Assembly: GCA_963776845.1 (NCBI GenBank) | Contig: CAVZOJ010000013.1 | Span: forward strand, 1-64,000 | Direction: 5' to 3' | DNA length: 64,000 nucleotides | Origin: Roseitranquillus sp963776845 | GTDB lineage: Bacteria > Pseudomonadota > Alphaproteobacteria > Rhodobacterales > Rhodobacteraceae | Shown here: positions 1 through 8,926 of the stretch, in pieces | Layout of the letters: the number at the start of each line of letters is the position of its first letter | How positions within the stretch are numbered: position 1 is the stretch's first letter | Position numbers and translations under genes: made by a program | The notes under the pieces: model-generated | Told to the model about the DNA's origin: nothing | Seen by the model: the letters and a program-made list of their open reading frames with translations, nothing else | The model's database searches: none

Positions 1-92
1 CGCTGGTCACAGGCGACGACCATCATCAGAGCGTTGTCGCCGCATATCTGCTGATAGCCGCGCCGTTCGGATGTCGTCATCTTGATCGTCAT
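1..92 (-). CDS. Aldolase-like protein, N-terminus only (runs off the left edge)
   Basis: Thirty codons read leftward from an ATG at 92 with an AAGGAT-like ribosome site upstream. The start, with a SERRGYQQICG stretch followed by MMVVACDQR, resembles the N-terminus of LacD/tagatose-1,6-bisphosphate-type class I aldolases, where a conserved DQR follows the first beta strand. The family call rests on this short stretch and could be wrong. It lies downstream of the SorC regulator on the same strand, with a copy of the putative SorC operator about 110 bp upstream, so it is probably part of the sugar regulon served by the ABC transporter at 1350-4073. Confidence 0.5.
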   Translation of the reverse strand, partial: MTIKMTTSERRGYQQICGDNALMMVVACDQ

Positions 93-200
93 GCGCGCGT
101 GATCCTTGCCTTGGAAGCCTTAGCCGGACGGGGAGCGGCGCCAACGCCGCCGGCTGCATCAGCGATAGCTCCGTCAGTGGCCCATCTCAACAACTAATTG

Positions 201-216
201 CAGAAATATCTTTCAG
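201..216. promoter_or_regulatory. Putative SorC operator, copy 1
   Basis: CAGAAATATCTTTCAG. It shares 14 contiguous bases (CAGAAATATCTTTC) with the reverse complement of the site at 1197-1212. The shared core is an inverted repeat CAGAAA-N4-TTTCtG. It lies between the 3' end of the SorC gene and the aldolase-like gene, in that gene's upstream region. Operator function is inferred from position and symmetry. Confidence 0.55.
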
Positions 217-222
217 GCGCTA

Positions 223-1182
223 TCAACTCCCGCCGTCGGGCGGGCGAGCTTCTGGATCGTCCACCCCCTCGAGCAACAGCCGCGCCGTCCGCGCGTCGGT
301 GACGAGCGCGTTGACCATGCCGGAGCGCGCCGCGCTCCGGATCGCACGCGCCTTCTCTCTCCCCGTGGCTACCCCGATGCTGAGCGGTATGCGTCGCAAG
401 CTGCTCGCGTCCGATCGCCATCAGGTTCTCGTGGCCGCGCCATCGCGCCTCCAGCCGTCCAGGTCGAAGTAATGCCGGACGACGTCGCCTACCACGCGCC
501 TGGAATCCTTGGCTTCGAAGTCGATCGCGCGGTGGCTCTCCGCCGTCTGGAAGTCGCCGATCCCGACGATGGCGGCGTCGACGCGCCGCCAGAGCCGAAG
601 AATGTCGGCGGTATCGGGGTCGCGCGTCAGCACGCTTCGCAGCTCGGCCGAGGCGAGCGACGGTGGCATAAAGAAAGCGCGGCTCGCCCTGCATCTGCTC
701 GGCGGCGGAGCGGACGAACTCGTTGATCTGGAAGTGCGATGCAGTCTCGTGCATGCCCCCCGTCGTCGGCACCACGAAGGCACCGGGAATGCGCGGTAGC
801 CCCGCGGCGATGACGCTCTGCACCGCGCGGCCCCAGCCCACGGCGACGATCGATCCTTCTGTAGCCCGGCCTCCTGCAAAAGCGCGCCAACCTGCGATGC
901 CAGACCGGCCACGTTCCCGCTCTCCTGGACCCTGACCTCCCGCAGACCAAGGTTGCCGCAGAGCCTGCCTCCGATCTCGTCGGCCTCGTCGAGGTCCGCC
1001 ACCTGGATCCGCACGATCCCCTCCTCGCGAGCGTGCGAGAGAAGCCGCGAGACGGTCGCCGTGGATACTTGCATCCGCCGCGAAATCTCCAGCTGGGACA
1101 GGCCCTCGAGATAGTGCAGCTTGGCGGCCGTATGCATTAGGCTCCTGTTCAGCAGGCGCGCGCCCCGGGGGCGTCTCGTCAT
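223..1182 (-). pseudogene. SorC/DeoR-type sugar-responsive regulator, frame-broken
   Basis: Summed over frames this gives about 320 residues, the usual SorC length. The N-terminus has a helix-turn-helix (QLEISRRMQVSTATVSRLL) after LHYLEG. The effector-binding domain follows in pieces: GWGRAVQSV, VPTTGGMHETASHFQINEF, then AAIVGIGDF and VRHYFDLDG, and a C-terminal part with SIGVATGREKARAIRSAARSG and NALVTDARTARLLLEG ending at a TGA at 223-225. The reading frame changes at about 865, 680 and 430 and again before 340. The family binds phosphorylated sugars and usually represses a nearby sugar operon. The gene diverges from the ABC transporter. It is either a true pseudogene or a gene hit by sequencing indels; conservation outside the shifts favours recent damage. 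Confidence 0.8.
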
Positions 1183-1196
1183 CGCGTTCCCCCTTC

Positions 1197-1212
1197 CAGA
1201 AAGATATTTCTG
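1197..1212. promoter_or_regulatory. Putative SorC operator, copy 2
   Basis: CAGAAAGATATTTCTG has perfect 6-bp arms CAGAAA/TTTCTG around a 4-bp centre. It lies 15 bp upstream of the SorC start and in the divergent gap before the ABC transporter, the expected place for an autoregulatory and operon-controlling site. The second copy is at 201-216. Confidence 0.6.
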
Positions 1213-1349
1213 ATAATTCCTTCTTGCTCGCGCGATGGTCGCTGGTCAATCTGAATCCGTCAAACTCGGTTTGATTCGTGGCACCGATCCATGGTCCGCC
1301 GCGAAAATCACGGCTTGGAGGAGCCGGTACCAAGGGGAGGCACTTCATC

Positions 1350-2327
1350 ATGCGAAATTTCATCAGATCGACAGCATTGGCCGTCGGGCTCGTCGCAGGC
1401 GCTGCGGCGCAAGCTCAGGACCAGGAAGACTACACCATCACGCTGATCCCGGGCCTGACGACGGACGCGTTCTACATCACGATGAACCGCGGCGCGCAGG
1501 CGGCCGCCGAGGCGCTGGGAATCACCGTCAACTTCCAGGGCGCCGAGGAATTCGATCCGGTGCTGCAGACGCCGGTTCTCGACGCCGTCATCGCCCGCGG
1601 ACCGGACGCGCTTCTGATCGCGCCGACCGACAGCACCCAGATGATCGAGCCGCTGCGCCGCGCGAGCGAAGCGGGCATCCCGGTCATCACCGTCGACACC
1701 TTCATCGACGACGGCCAGTACCAGGACGGTTCGGGCGACGGCGACTTCCCGATCTCGTACATCGCGTCGGACAACATCGCGGGCGGCCGGATGGCGGCGC
1801 GCTTCATGGCCGAGGAGATCGGCGGCGAGGGCAAGGTCTACGTCTCGAACGTGCGCCCCGGCATCTCGACCACCGACCAGCGCGAGGAGGGCTTCAAGGC
1901 CGAGATGGCCGAGAACTACCCTGACATCGAGGTGCTCGAGACCCAGTACAACGAGAACGACGCGTCGCTCGCGGCGTCGCAGTTCCAGGCGGTGCTGGCG
2001 CGCAATCCTGATGTCGCCGGGGTCTTCGGCGCCAACCTGTTCTCGGCGCTTGGTGCCGGCAACGGCGTCGCCGGCGGCAACCTGGCCGACCAGGTGACGG
2101 TGATCGCCTTCGACGCGCCGCAGAGCATCGTCGACAACATCTCGTCGGGTCTCGTCGACGCCGCCATTGCGCAGCATCCCGCCGAGATCGGCTACTATGG
2201 CGTCATGACAGCCTACGCCGTGCTGACCGGCCAGTCGGTGCCGACCTCGATCGGAACCGGGTTCACCGTCATCACCGAGGACAACGTGAACGACGAGGAC
2301 ATCGCCAAGTTCATCTACTCCGAGTGA
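1350..2327 (+). CDS. Sugar ABC transporter substrate-binding protein (CUT2/RbsB type)
   Basis: 325 residues. The ATG at 1350 is chosen because AGGGGAGG lies just upstream and it starts a clean signal peptide (MRNFIRSTALAVGLVAGAAAQAQ). The mature part is a type I periplasmic binding protein: ITLIPGLTTDAFYITMN at the first strand, PDALLIAPTD in the first hinge region, ASDNIAGGRMAARF and VSNVRPGISTTDQREEGF in the second lobe, GVFGANLFSALG near the end. It captures a sugar in the periplasm for the permease and ATPase that follow. Its stop overlaps the permease start. The ligand cannot be read from sequence; the SorC regulator and aldolase-like neighbour suggest a sugar or sugar alcohol. Confidence 0.9.
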   Translation: MRNFIRSTALAVGLVAGAAAQAQDQEDYTITLIPGLTTDAFYITMNRGAQAAAEALGITVNFQGAEEFDPVLQTPVLDAVIARGPDALLIAPTDSTQMIEPLRRASEAGIPVITVDTFIDDGQYQDGSGDGDFPISYIASDNIAGGRMAARFMAEEIGGEGKVYVSNVRPGISTTDQREEGFKAEMAENYPDIEVLETQYNENDASLAASQFQAVLARNPDVAGVFGANLFSALGAGNGVAGGNLADQVTVIAFDAPQSIVDNISSGLVDAAIAQHPAEIGYYGVMTAYAVLTGQSVPTSIGTGFTVITEDNVNDEDIAKFIYSE

Positions 2328-3337
2328 GCCAGTCGATGACCTCGAACACCAAGGGGGCTTCATTCGTGAAGTCCCTGCTCAACGCCTGGTCGTGGCTGTT
2401 CCTGATCCTCATCCTCGGCTTCTTCGAAATCTACGCACGACTGGAAACGGGCAACACGTTCCTTCTCAACGCCTACACGCTGCAGTCGATCGCGGTCGCG
2501 GCGTCGCAGATCCTGCTTCTGGCACTCGGGCTTACGCTGGTGATCGTGGCGGGGCACATCGACCTCTCGATTGCGTTTACCACGGGCTTCGCCGCCGTGG
2601 CGATGGCCCTCGTCATCCGCTACGTCGGGGCTGACGGCGGCTGGTTCACGGTGATCCTCGCGCTTGGGGTCGGGCTTCTCGCCGCGATCCTCGTGGGCCT
2701 GGTCAACGGCTGGCTCGTCGCCTTCATCAACGTCCCCAGCTTCATCGGAACGCTCGGCACATACGGCATCGCCCGAGGTGCGGCGCTGATCATCGCCGGC
2801 GGCGCGACGGTCTCGATCCAGAGCGACGAGGCACGCAGCATCGGCAACGGCGTGATCCTGGGCATCCCCGTCCCGGTCCTGGTCGCGGCACTTCTCGCGC
2901 TCGTCTTCCACTACCTGCTCACGCACACGAAGTTCGGCGTCCATACCTACGCCCTCGGCGCCAACAGGGCCTCGGTGGAGCGGGCGGGCGTGGACGTCAG
3001 GAAGCATCTCGTCATCCTCTTCGTCCTCTCTGCAATCACCGCCGGCATCGGCGGCCTGATCTACACCGGCCGGTTCTCGGCCGGCGCCGCGAACGCGGGG
3101 GAGCCGATCCTGCTCTACGCAGTGGCGGCGGTGTTCATCGGCGGCGCGTCGCTGACCGGCGGGCAGGGCACGGTGACCGGAACGGTCATCGGCGCCTTCA
3201 TCATCGCCGTGATCCAGTTCGGGCTCGTGTTCTCGGGCCTGCCGCCCTACTGGCAGTTCGTCGCCGTGGGCCTGGTGATCATCGTCGCCGTGGTCGTGGA
3301 CCAGTCACGCGACCGGCTGACGGGGGCAAGCTCATGA
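2324..3337 (+). CDS. Sugar ABC transporter permease (RbsC/FrcC family)
   Basis: Inner-membrane permease of about 337 residues with 8-10 hydrophobic segments. It has the family hallmark LVIVAGHIDLSI in the early membrane region and the later LTGGQGTVTGTVIGA loop typical of RbsC-like proteins. A GTG at 2324 overlaps the stop of the binding-protein gene; an in-frame ATG at 2336 is the alternative start. The gene ends in an ATGA overlap with the ATPase, so the three transporter genes are translationally coupled. Order (binding protein, permease, ATPase) matches the frcBCA fructose-type arrangement of alphaproteobacteria rather than rbsACB. Confidence 0.88.
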   Translation: MSQSMTSNTKGASFVKSLLNAWSWLFLILILGFFEIYARLETGNTFLLNAYTLQSIAVAASQILLLALGLTLVIVAGHIDLSIAFTTGFAAVAMALVIRYVGADGGWFTVILALGVGLLAAILVGLVNGWLVAFINVPSFIGTLGTYGIARGAALIIAGGATVSIQSDEARSIGNGVILGIPVPVLVAALLALVFHYLLTHTKFGVHTYALGANRASVERAGVDVRKHLVILFVLSAITAGIGGLIYTGRFSAGAANAGEPILLYAVAAVFIGGASLTGGQGTVTGTVIGAFIIAVIQFGLVFSGLPPYWQFVAVGLVIIVAVVVDQSRDRLTGASS

Positions 3338-4073
3338 CGCTTCTGCTCAAGGCGGACGGCCTCAGGAAGCGCTTCGGCGGCAACGAGGCGGTCAAGGACG
3401 CCAGCTTCGAGGTCAATGAAGGCGAGTGCGTCGTCCTCGCCGGAGATAACGGCGCCGGCAAGTCGACCGTGATCAAGATGATCTCGGGCGTCTACACACC
3501 GACCGAGGGCGAGGTTCACTTCGACGGCCAGCGCCTGACCGGCAAGTCACCGGAAGCGGTGCGGCGCGCGGGGATCGAGACGATCTACCAGGACCTCGCG
3601 CTCGCCGACAATCTCGACCCCGGCCTCAACCTCTATCTCGGGCGGGAGAAGACCAAGCGATCCTAGGGCTCAGCTTCCTCGACCGGGCCGAGATGCGGCG
3701 CAACGCGGTCGAGGTGCTCAAGAGCCTCGGCATCGTCGTGCCCGACCCGACGGCGCCGGTGCGCGAGATGTCGGGCGGCCAGCGCCAGGCGATCGCGATC
3801 GCCCGCGCGATCCACTGGCAGGCCAAGCTCGTCATCATGGACGAACCGACGGCCGCGCTCGGGGTGCCCGAGCAGCGCGAGGTGATGGCGCTGATCGAGC
3901 GGATGAAGTCGCGGGGCGTGGGCATCATCCTGATCTCGCACAACCTGCCCGACATCTTCGCCGCCGCCGATCGGATCATCGTCCTGGCGCGAGGCGTCGT
4001 CGCGGGAGAGCGGCGCCCGTCCGAGACCAACGACGAGGAGATCGTCCGTATGATGATGGGCGCAACCCTCTGA
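3334..4073 (+). pseudogene. Sugar ABC transporter ATPase (FrcA-like, single domain), frame-broken
   Basis: The two halves give a single-domain ATPase of about 246 residues. The first frame has Walker A GDNGAGKST and the Q-loop IYQDLAL, and stops at 3666 after GREKTKRS. The second frame, joined near 3655-3662, continues ILGLSFLDRAEM, signature MSGGQRQ, Walker B LVIMDEPTAAL and switch SHN, ending MMMGATL. All catalytic motifs are present, so one base change in the junction cgatcctaggg separates it from a working gene. It is ATGA-coupled to the permease. If the frameshift is real the transporter would lack energy coupling, unless another ATPase substitutes. Confidence 0.85.
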
Positions 4074-4129
4074 CGCGCCGGCGCCGGGGATCGGCAGCGA
4101 CCGCCCCGTCAGCGCACAAGGGGGACGAG

Positions 4130-4530
4130 ATGACGTTGGGTCTGTCGGGCAAGACCGCTCTCGTTACAGGCGCAAGTTCCGGAATCGGCCGTTCCCTCGC
4201 CATCGCGGCGGCGGCGGCGGGCGCGCGCGTGTCGCTGGTCGGACGCTCCGCGGAGCGCCTCGCCGAAGTTCGGGAGCAGATCGGGGAACGCGCGCAGATC
4301 ATCGCGGCCGACCTGACCGATCCCGCCGAGGTAGATCGCGTCGCGACCGATGCGACGGCGCAGCTCGGCCGCATAGACATCCTGCTGGCCAACGCGGGGC
4401 TCTATGTCCCAGGCGACGTCGCCGAAGGAGATCCGGATGCCTGGGACGAGCTGCTCGCGGTCAGCGTCAACAACGTCTTCCGCCTGGTGAACCGCGTCCT
4501 GCCGCAGATGATCGAGCGACGCTCGGCCGC
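4130..4530 (+). pseudogene. Short-chain dehydrogenase/reductase, C-terminally truncated
   Basis: The first ~132 residues are a normal classical SDR: cofactor motif TGASSGIG at residue ~13, DLTDPAEV, and LLANAGLY (the NAG motif), with an aligned ATG at 4130 behind GGGGGACGAG. Homology stops after QMIERRSA near 4525, before the catalytic Tyr-x-x-x-Lys, so the protein cannot be a complete enzyme. The sequence then runs directly into the remnant of an unrelated VOC gene in another frame. It lies downstream of the sugar ABC genes, as sugar dehydrogenases often do. Confidence 0.75.
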
Positions 4531-4775
4531 CACGTGCATGTGCAGATCGAGATCAACGGCCGCACCCGGATGATGACCGTCTGCCGCGCGCCTTGGGAGA
4601 AGGGTTCGCCGACGCCGCAGGGCTTCCACCTGCAGCTCGTCGTCGAGGACTGGGACGCGTGGTGGGACCGCACCATCGCCGCCGGCTGCGAGGTGGTCAT
4701 GCCGATCGGGCGGATGTTCTGAGGCGACCGCTTCGGCTTCCACTGGGCGATCAACGAGCACGCTCCTGCGTGACG
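4531..4775 (+). pseudogene. PhnB-like VOC-fold protein remnant
   Basis: The reading HVQIEINGRTRMMTV, then HLQLVVEDWDAWWDRTIAAG and EVVMPIGRMF resembles the middle and end of PhnB-like VOC proteins. The next codon is TGA where the family has Trp, and GDRFGFHWAINEHA continues in frame after it, matching the GDRFG...W-I-N ending. The N-terminal half is missing because it is joined to the truncated SDR. A decayed fusion product rather than a new gene. Confidence 0.6.
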
Positions 4776-5124
4776 ATCCGAGGCGAGCGTTGCGGGACGC
4801 GGCGCTCCCCTCCTGGCGAGGTCGAGGCGAAGTAGCGCATCGTCCCGCTTGTCGGCCCTGTGGTCGATGGAATCGGCGTCAGCCAACCGGCGCCATAGGT
4901 CGCGATGGCGTCCAGCAGCGCCCGCTGACGGCTGAGGACCTAGCGGCGAGTTGCGCTTCGGCGACCGGCGATACCCGAACCGAAGGCACGACGTCGTCGC
5001 CTGTCCGACAGGTGGATGGCGCACTTCCGGCCCTCGCAGTGAGGGAGAGGCGCCCATCCCGTCAGGCGAAGGTGCGGCGGGGCCGCCGTTAACTGACGCC
5101 CCGCCGGTATCCACGTCGAGAACT
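4776..5124. other. No gene seen
   Basis: 349 bp between the VOC remnant and the DUF3618 gene. No reading frame here resembles a known family, and neither strand has a start with a convincing ribosome site. It is probably decayed coding DNA joining two unrelated blocks. Confidence 0.5.
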
Positions 5125-5907
5125 TTACTGTTTGGTCTTGTTCGACGTGGCCGAGCTGCTCTGCAAAGTGCCCGTGGAGCGTCCCGCTGGCGTCGTGCTC
5201 GGCGATGACGCGGAATGGGTACTTCTATCTTCTTGCGACGTGCCGATCTGGGAAGACTGGGTCGCTGTCGTTCTTGCGAAAGATGAGCCAGAGGGTCGCT
5301 GCGCTTCCGCTTGGCTGCTGTGTGAAGCTGTGGACCCTGCCATCGCCGGACCAGCCGTCCGTTCCGCCGGTGCCGGTGAGCTTCCAGAGACAGCTTCCGC
5401 CCGCGAGGCCTCGGACGAAATCGGCGTGGACGTGGACCGCGACGCAGGGTTGTGGGTCGCGTCCATCGCCGCGTCGCCCATTCCCCTGTGCACAGCGGGC
5501 CCGGCGGACGATGCCGAGGGGCTGCGCGCCGCATTCAGCTCCGATGCCTTCGGCAGTCTCTCCGAGACGTGCGGCGGCGTGCCGTAGCCGGGATCGCGAG
5601 AACGGGCCGGCGATCGCCTCCGGTCGTCGTCTCGTCCCGGTCCCTGCGCGTGCGACACTGTCCGGTCGAACAGCAGCCACCCGACCCCGACAGCGGTAAG
5701 CATCAGCGGGATGGGCTTCTCTTGGATCATCCGTCTCAGCGTGTAGCCGTACTCGGTCCGATTCTCGCGCAGGTAAGCGCCGAGACGCTCCCACGCATCC
5801 TCGAAAGTCAGGCGCCCAAGGAGTTCGTCAATGGTGCCGCGCAGCTCTGCGCGTTCCTGTTCGATGTCGCGTTCGATGTCGCGAGAGGATCGTGTGTCGT
5901 TAGCCAT
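5125..5907 (-). CDS. DUF3618 membrane-anchored protein
   Basis: 260 residues. The N-terminus (DIERDIEQERAELRGTIDEL) is the DUF3618 signature, a charged amphipathic helix, followed by EDAWERLGAYLREN and one membrane segment around PLMLTAVGVGWLLF. The C-terminal ~170 residues are low-complexity, rich in Ser, Thr, Pro and Ala, and probably disordered. Such proteins usually sit beside YqjE-type holin-like proteins and are linked to envelope or stress physiology, without a defined biochemical role. The ATG overlaps the stop of the YqjE-like gene by 8 bp (ATGGCTAA), so the two are one transcription unit. Confidence 0.85.
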   Translation of the reverse strand: MANDTRSSRDIERDIEQERAELRGTIDELLGRLTFEDAWERLGAYLRENRTEYGYTLRRMIQEKPIPLMLTAVGVGWLLFDRTVSHAQGPGRDDDRRRSPARSRDPGYGTPPHVSERLPKASELNAARSPSASSAGPAVHRGMGDAAMDATHNPASRSTSTPISSEASRAEAVSGSSPAPAERTAGPAMAGSTASHSSQAEAQRPSGSSFARTTATQSSQIGTSQEDRSTHSASSPSTTPAGRSTGTLQSSSATSNKTKQ

Positions 5908-6325
5908 GGGTCGTCGCCTCCCTCACCGAGTTCGCATCGCGCCGCACATTCTTGGCCGTCCGCGTCGGGGCGAGGCTGACGAGCTTGAGGTCGTTCTTTC
6001 CCTTCAGCGCCATCACGAGCGCGATGATCGCGAGGACGCCACCGACGACGAGCGCCGCCCATCCGGCACCGAGACCCGCCTCCGCCAGCGCGGCGGTTAG
6101 GGCCGCAGCAAGGACGTTCAGCGCCACCAAGAGTACGACGATCGCTCCGACGAGCAGTCCAATCGCCGTGGCGGCTTTGTTGGTATTCTCCTGCAGCTCG
6201 GCCCGGGCAAGATCAATCTCGCCGCGTACGAGACCCGTGATGTGCTCGAAGGCGTCGCCAACAAGACCCGTCGTGCTGCTTCGCGCTTTGCTGTTCGATG
6301 ACATGTGTGGTTCGGAATGCGTCAT
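5900..6325 (-). CDS. YqjE-like (phage holin superfamily) membrane protein
   Basis: 141 residues. The ATG at 6325 is chosen because GGAGGA sits 6-8 bp upstream. Two membrane hairpin segments (AIGLLVGAIVVLLVALNVLA and WAALVVGGVLAIIALVMAL) follow a region HITGLVRGEIDLARAELQEN typical of the YqjE/DUF1469 family. The C-terminus is basic (RTAKNVRRDANS). Family members occur in pairs with YqjD/DUF3618-type proteins, often under general stress control; no clear promoter motif for that was found upstream here. Confidence 0.85.
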   Translation of the reverse strand: MTHSEPHMSSNSKARSSTTGLVGDAFEHITGLVRGEIDLARAELQENTNKAATAIGLLVGAIVVLLVALNVLAAALTAALAEAGLGAGWAALVVGGVLAIIALVMALKGKNDLKLVSLAPTRTAKNVRRDANSVREATTHG

Positions 6326-6975
6326 TTGTCTCCTCCGTGTCCCGCAGGACCTGTTCGATCGCAGAGACAAGAAACTGGCGTCGCAGTTGTTCCGAAACAC
6401 GCCTGCACTCGGCGCCTTCGTGCGCAGGAACAGAACGGCGTTTCACATATTCCGATCACGGCCATTCTTCCAACGGTACCGGCGTTCATTCGGCCGCTCC
6501 TTTTTCGTCCATGATTTGATGCTCTGGACTCAGATCGAGCTTCGGCGCAGAGCCACTGCGCGATCAGAAGAAGAACGTCTCAATAAGCGCGTCGCCGGGC
6601 GCGCTGCTCCTCTCGTAGCTTCGGAATTTCACGCCGATCTGATCCGAAGGTCCAAAGCATGATCGCCACGAACCGATGTGCCGACGAAGGACTCCGTATC
6701 CTCCGGCAGCACTGCACCACCTTTTCTTACTGCCGCTGCGATGCTTCGAAGGCCATCGGTGGACGGGGTGCACCCGCGGGCCGAGCACTGTCGTCTTCGC
6801 GGTCGACATGCAGTCGCCGCATGATGGGGCTTCGCGGGTGAGCCTTCCATGGTGTGAACCGCACGCGACGCGCCCGGAGGCTCGAAGGTGCAACAGACTC
6901 GGCGGAATGGCTCGCCCACGTCCCGGCAGGGACGCCTCGATGCGCCTCGATGCGAGCGCATCCGAGTTCGCTGCG
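6326..6975. other. Intergenic stretch, no gene recognised
   Basis: About 650 bp upstream of the YqjE-like gene and downstream of the IS110 transposase. Open frames exist on both strands but none shows a known motif or a plausible start. The part next to 6326 must hold the promoter of the YqjE/DUF3618 unit. The part next to 6975 is probably the non-coding end of the IS110 element. Confidence 0.45.
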
Positions 6976-7991
6976 TCAGCCCGTCGTGATCCGTCGCTCG
7001 AACGGCTCGCCGGATTTCAGCATCGCGTGCATGATGACGGCCAGCTTGCGTGCGACGGCGACGGCGGCGCGCTTGAAGCCGATCCTCTCTCTCGCAGCTT
7101 CAGTCCCCATGTGCGCAGGTCGCTCTCGGCAAAGGCGCGCGTCAGGATCACGATGGCGGCCTCGTAAAGCAGGCCGCGCAGATGCGCATCGCCGCGCCGC
7201 GAGATGTGCCCGTCATAGTCGACCTCGCCGGACTGGCAGCGGCGGGTCGTCAGCCCCAGCCACGCACCGACCGAGCGGGACTTTCGGAAGTTCGCCGGGT
7301 TCTCGATGGCGGTCGTGAAGGCGGTTGCGGTGACGGCACCGACACCGGGGATCGTCATCAGCCGCTGACAGGGCTCGCTCTGCCGGGCGCTGGCGAGGAG
7401 CTGCCGCCCGAGTTCGGCGGCGCGTGAGCGCACGCTGCGCCACGTCTCCAGCACCGGCAGGATGATCCGCGCGAGCGCGTCCTGACCGGCCAGCAGGCGA
7501 TGGACCTCGGCTTCGAACTTGCCGCGCCGGGCGACGAGCCCGAACGTCTTCATCAGTCCGCGGATCTGGTTCGACAGCTCCGTCGTGATCCTCACCAGCC
7601 GCGTCCGTGCGGCGACCAGCGTGCGGATCAGCATGCTGTCGTAGCCCTTCACGCGCACTTCCCGGAAGAAGCCGACCTCGGCCAGGTGCGCGAGACCGTC
7701 GGCATCGTTCGCGTCGGTCTTGTTCGGCGCCATGTCGAGTGCGGCCTTGGCATGCCGAGCATCGATGCAGATCGCCGGAAGCCCTTCCGCGCGCAGGGCA
7801 TGGTAGAACCACACCGACAGCGGACCGGTCTCGAAGATCACCAGCTTCGCCGCCGGTGCCTGCTTGCGGAGAACCTCCGCGACCAGGCTCGGGTCCGAGG
7901 GGGACTTGCCGCGCCAGATCCGCCTGCCGCCGCGCCGCACGGAAATCGCCGTTTCTTTCAAGGACACATCCAGGCCGATATATTCGCTCAT
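6976..7991 (-). pseudogene. IS110-family transposase, frameshifted near the C-terminus
   Basis: Starts MSEYIGLDVSLKETA with the DEDD-type first Asp, then FETGPLSVWFYHALRAEG and KTDANDADGLA (second acidic site), and the C-terminal domain LMTIPGVGAVTATAF, GAWLGLTTRRCQSG and GDAHLRGLLYEAA. At about 7100 the frame slips in a GAGAGAGAG run. The intended ending continues IGFKRAAVAVARKLAVIMHAM to a TGA at 6976-6978. IS110 elements lack clear terminal inverted repeats, so element ends are not assigned; the transposase would be inactive or altered if the shift is real. Confidence 0.85.
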
Positions 7992-8136
7992 GATTGTTCT
8001 CCGTTCGATGCTTGGGCCCGGCGTCCAGTCGCGAGCCCGTATTCTCATCCTATGGGGGAACAACCACCCGCTCTCTCCCGACCAGGCCGGGGGCTCCGGG
8101 GCGATTCGCTCCCGCGATTACCCCATGTGTGGAAAG

Positions 8137-8890
8137 TCATCTTGGCGCGAGGCGGCGGAGCATTTGGGCGCAGGCGGCGATGGTCATCAGCGCTTCCGTC
8201 GTCTGTACGCGGAACTCGTAGTTCTTCGACATCCTGCGGTGTCGGCTGAGCCATGCGAAGCTGCGCTCGACGATCCAGTTCAGCCGGCGATCTTGAAGGC
8301 CTGCTCCTGGCGCCTCACGATCCGGAGGCGCCAGTTGTTCCGGTCTTTCATGTCTTGCGCCAGCGCTTTGCTCTCGTAGCCGGCGTCGGCGATCACGGTG
8401 TGGATCCGCGGCCAGAGCGGCAACAGCCCATCGGTCAGGTCGCGCGCAGCGCGGCGATCGGAGACGCCAGCCGGCTCGACACGACACGAGATGAGAAAAC
8501 CCTGCGTATCGACGAGCATCTGACGCTTGCGGCTCTTGATGCGCTTGTGCCCGTCGAAGCCGCGAACGCCCCCCTTTCGGTGGTCTTGACGGACTGGCTG
8601 TCCATGATCGCCACCGACGGGTCGGGCCGCCGGCCGGCCTGTCGCCGGGCGGCGCGGTAGAGCGCGCGATGTAGCCGGGTCCAGACGCCGTCGAGACGCC
8701 ATCGAGGGAAATACCACCAGACCGTGCCCCAGGGCGGGAAGTCGCGCGGCAGCAAGCGCCATCGGCAACCGGTACGCAGCAGATAGAAAATCGCGTCGAC
8801 AACGGCACGCAGGCTGGTGGCCCTTGGGCTGTCGCGGACGAGTAAGCGTTCGTCCTGGCCGATGATCGGGCGATGGAAAAGTCGAGCCTA
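8137..8890 (-). pseudogene. IS5-family (IS1031-like) transposase remnant
   Basis: Pieces in three frames reconstruct an IS5-type DDE transposase. They are AVVDAIFYLLRTGCRW, LLPRDFPPWGTVWWYF, the first Asp in AIMDSQSVKTTE, then GFDGHKRIKSRKRQMLVDT, the second Asp in VIADAGYES, and the Glu region WIVERSFAWLSRHRRMSKNYE, ending MLRRLAPR at 8137. Frames change near 8570 and 8285. The first ~40 residues of the family (YPSDLTD-type start) are not recognisable, so the 5' end is also degenerate. Lies between the IS110 and the signalling operon, in the gap after the response regulator. Confidence 0.8.
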
Positions 8891-8926
8891 CCGTTGGCCC
8901 GACATCTCCTCCATCGTTCCTGCAGT

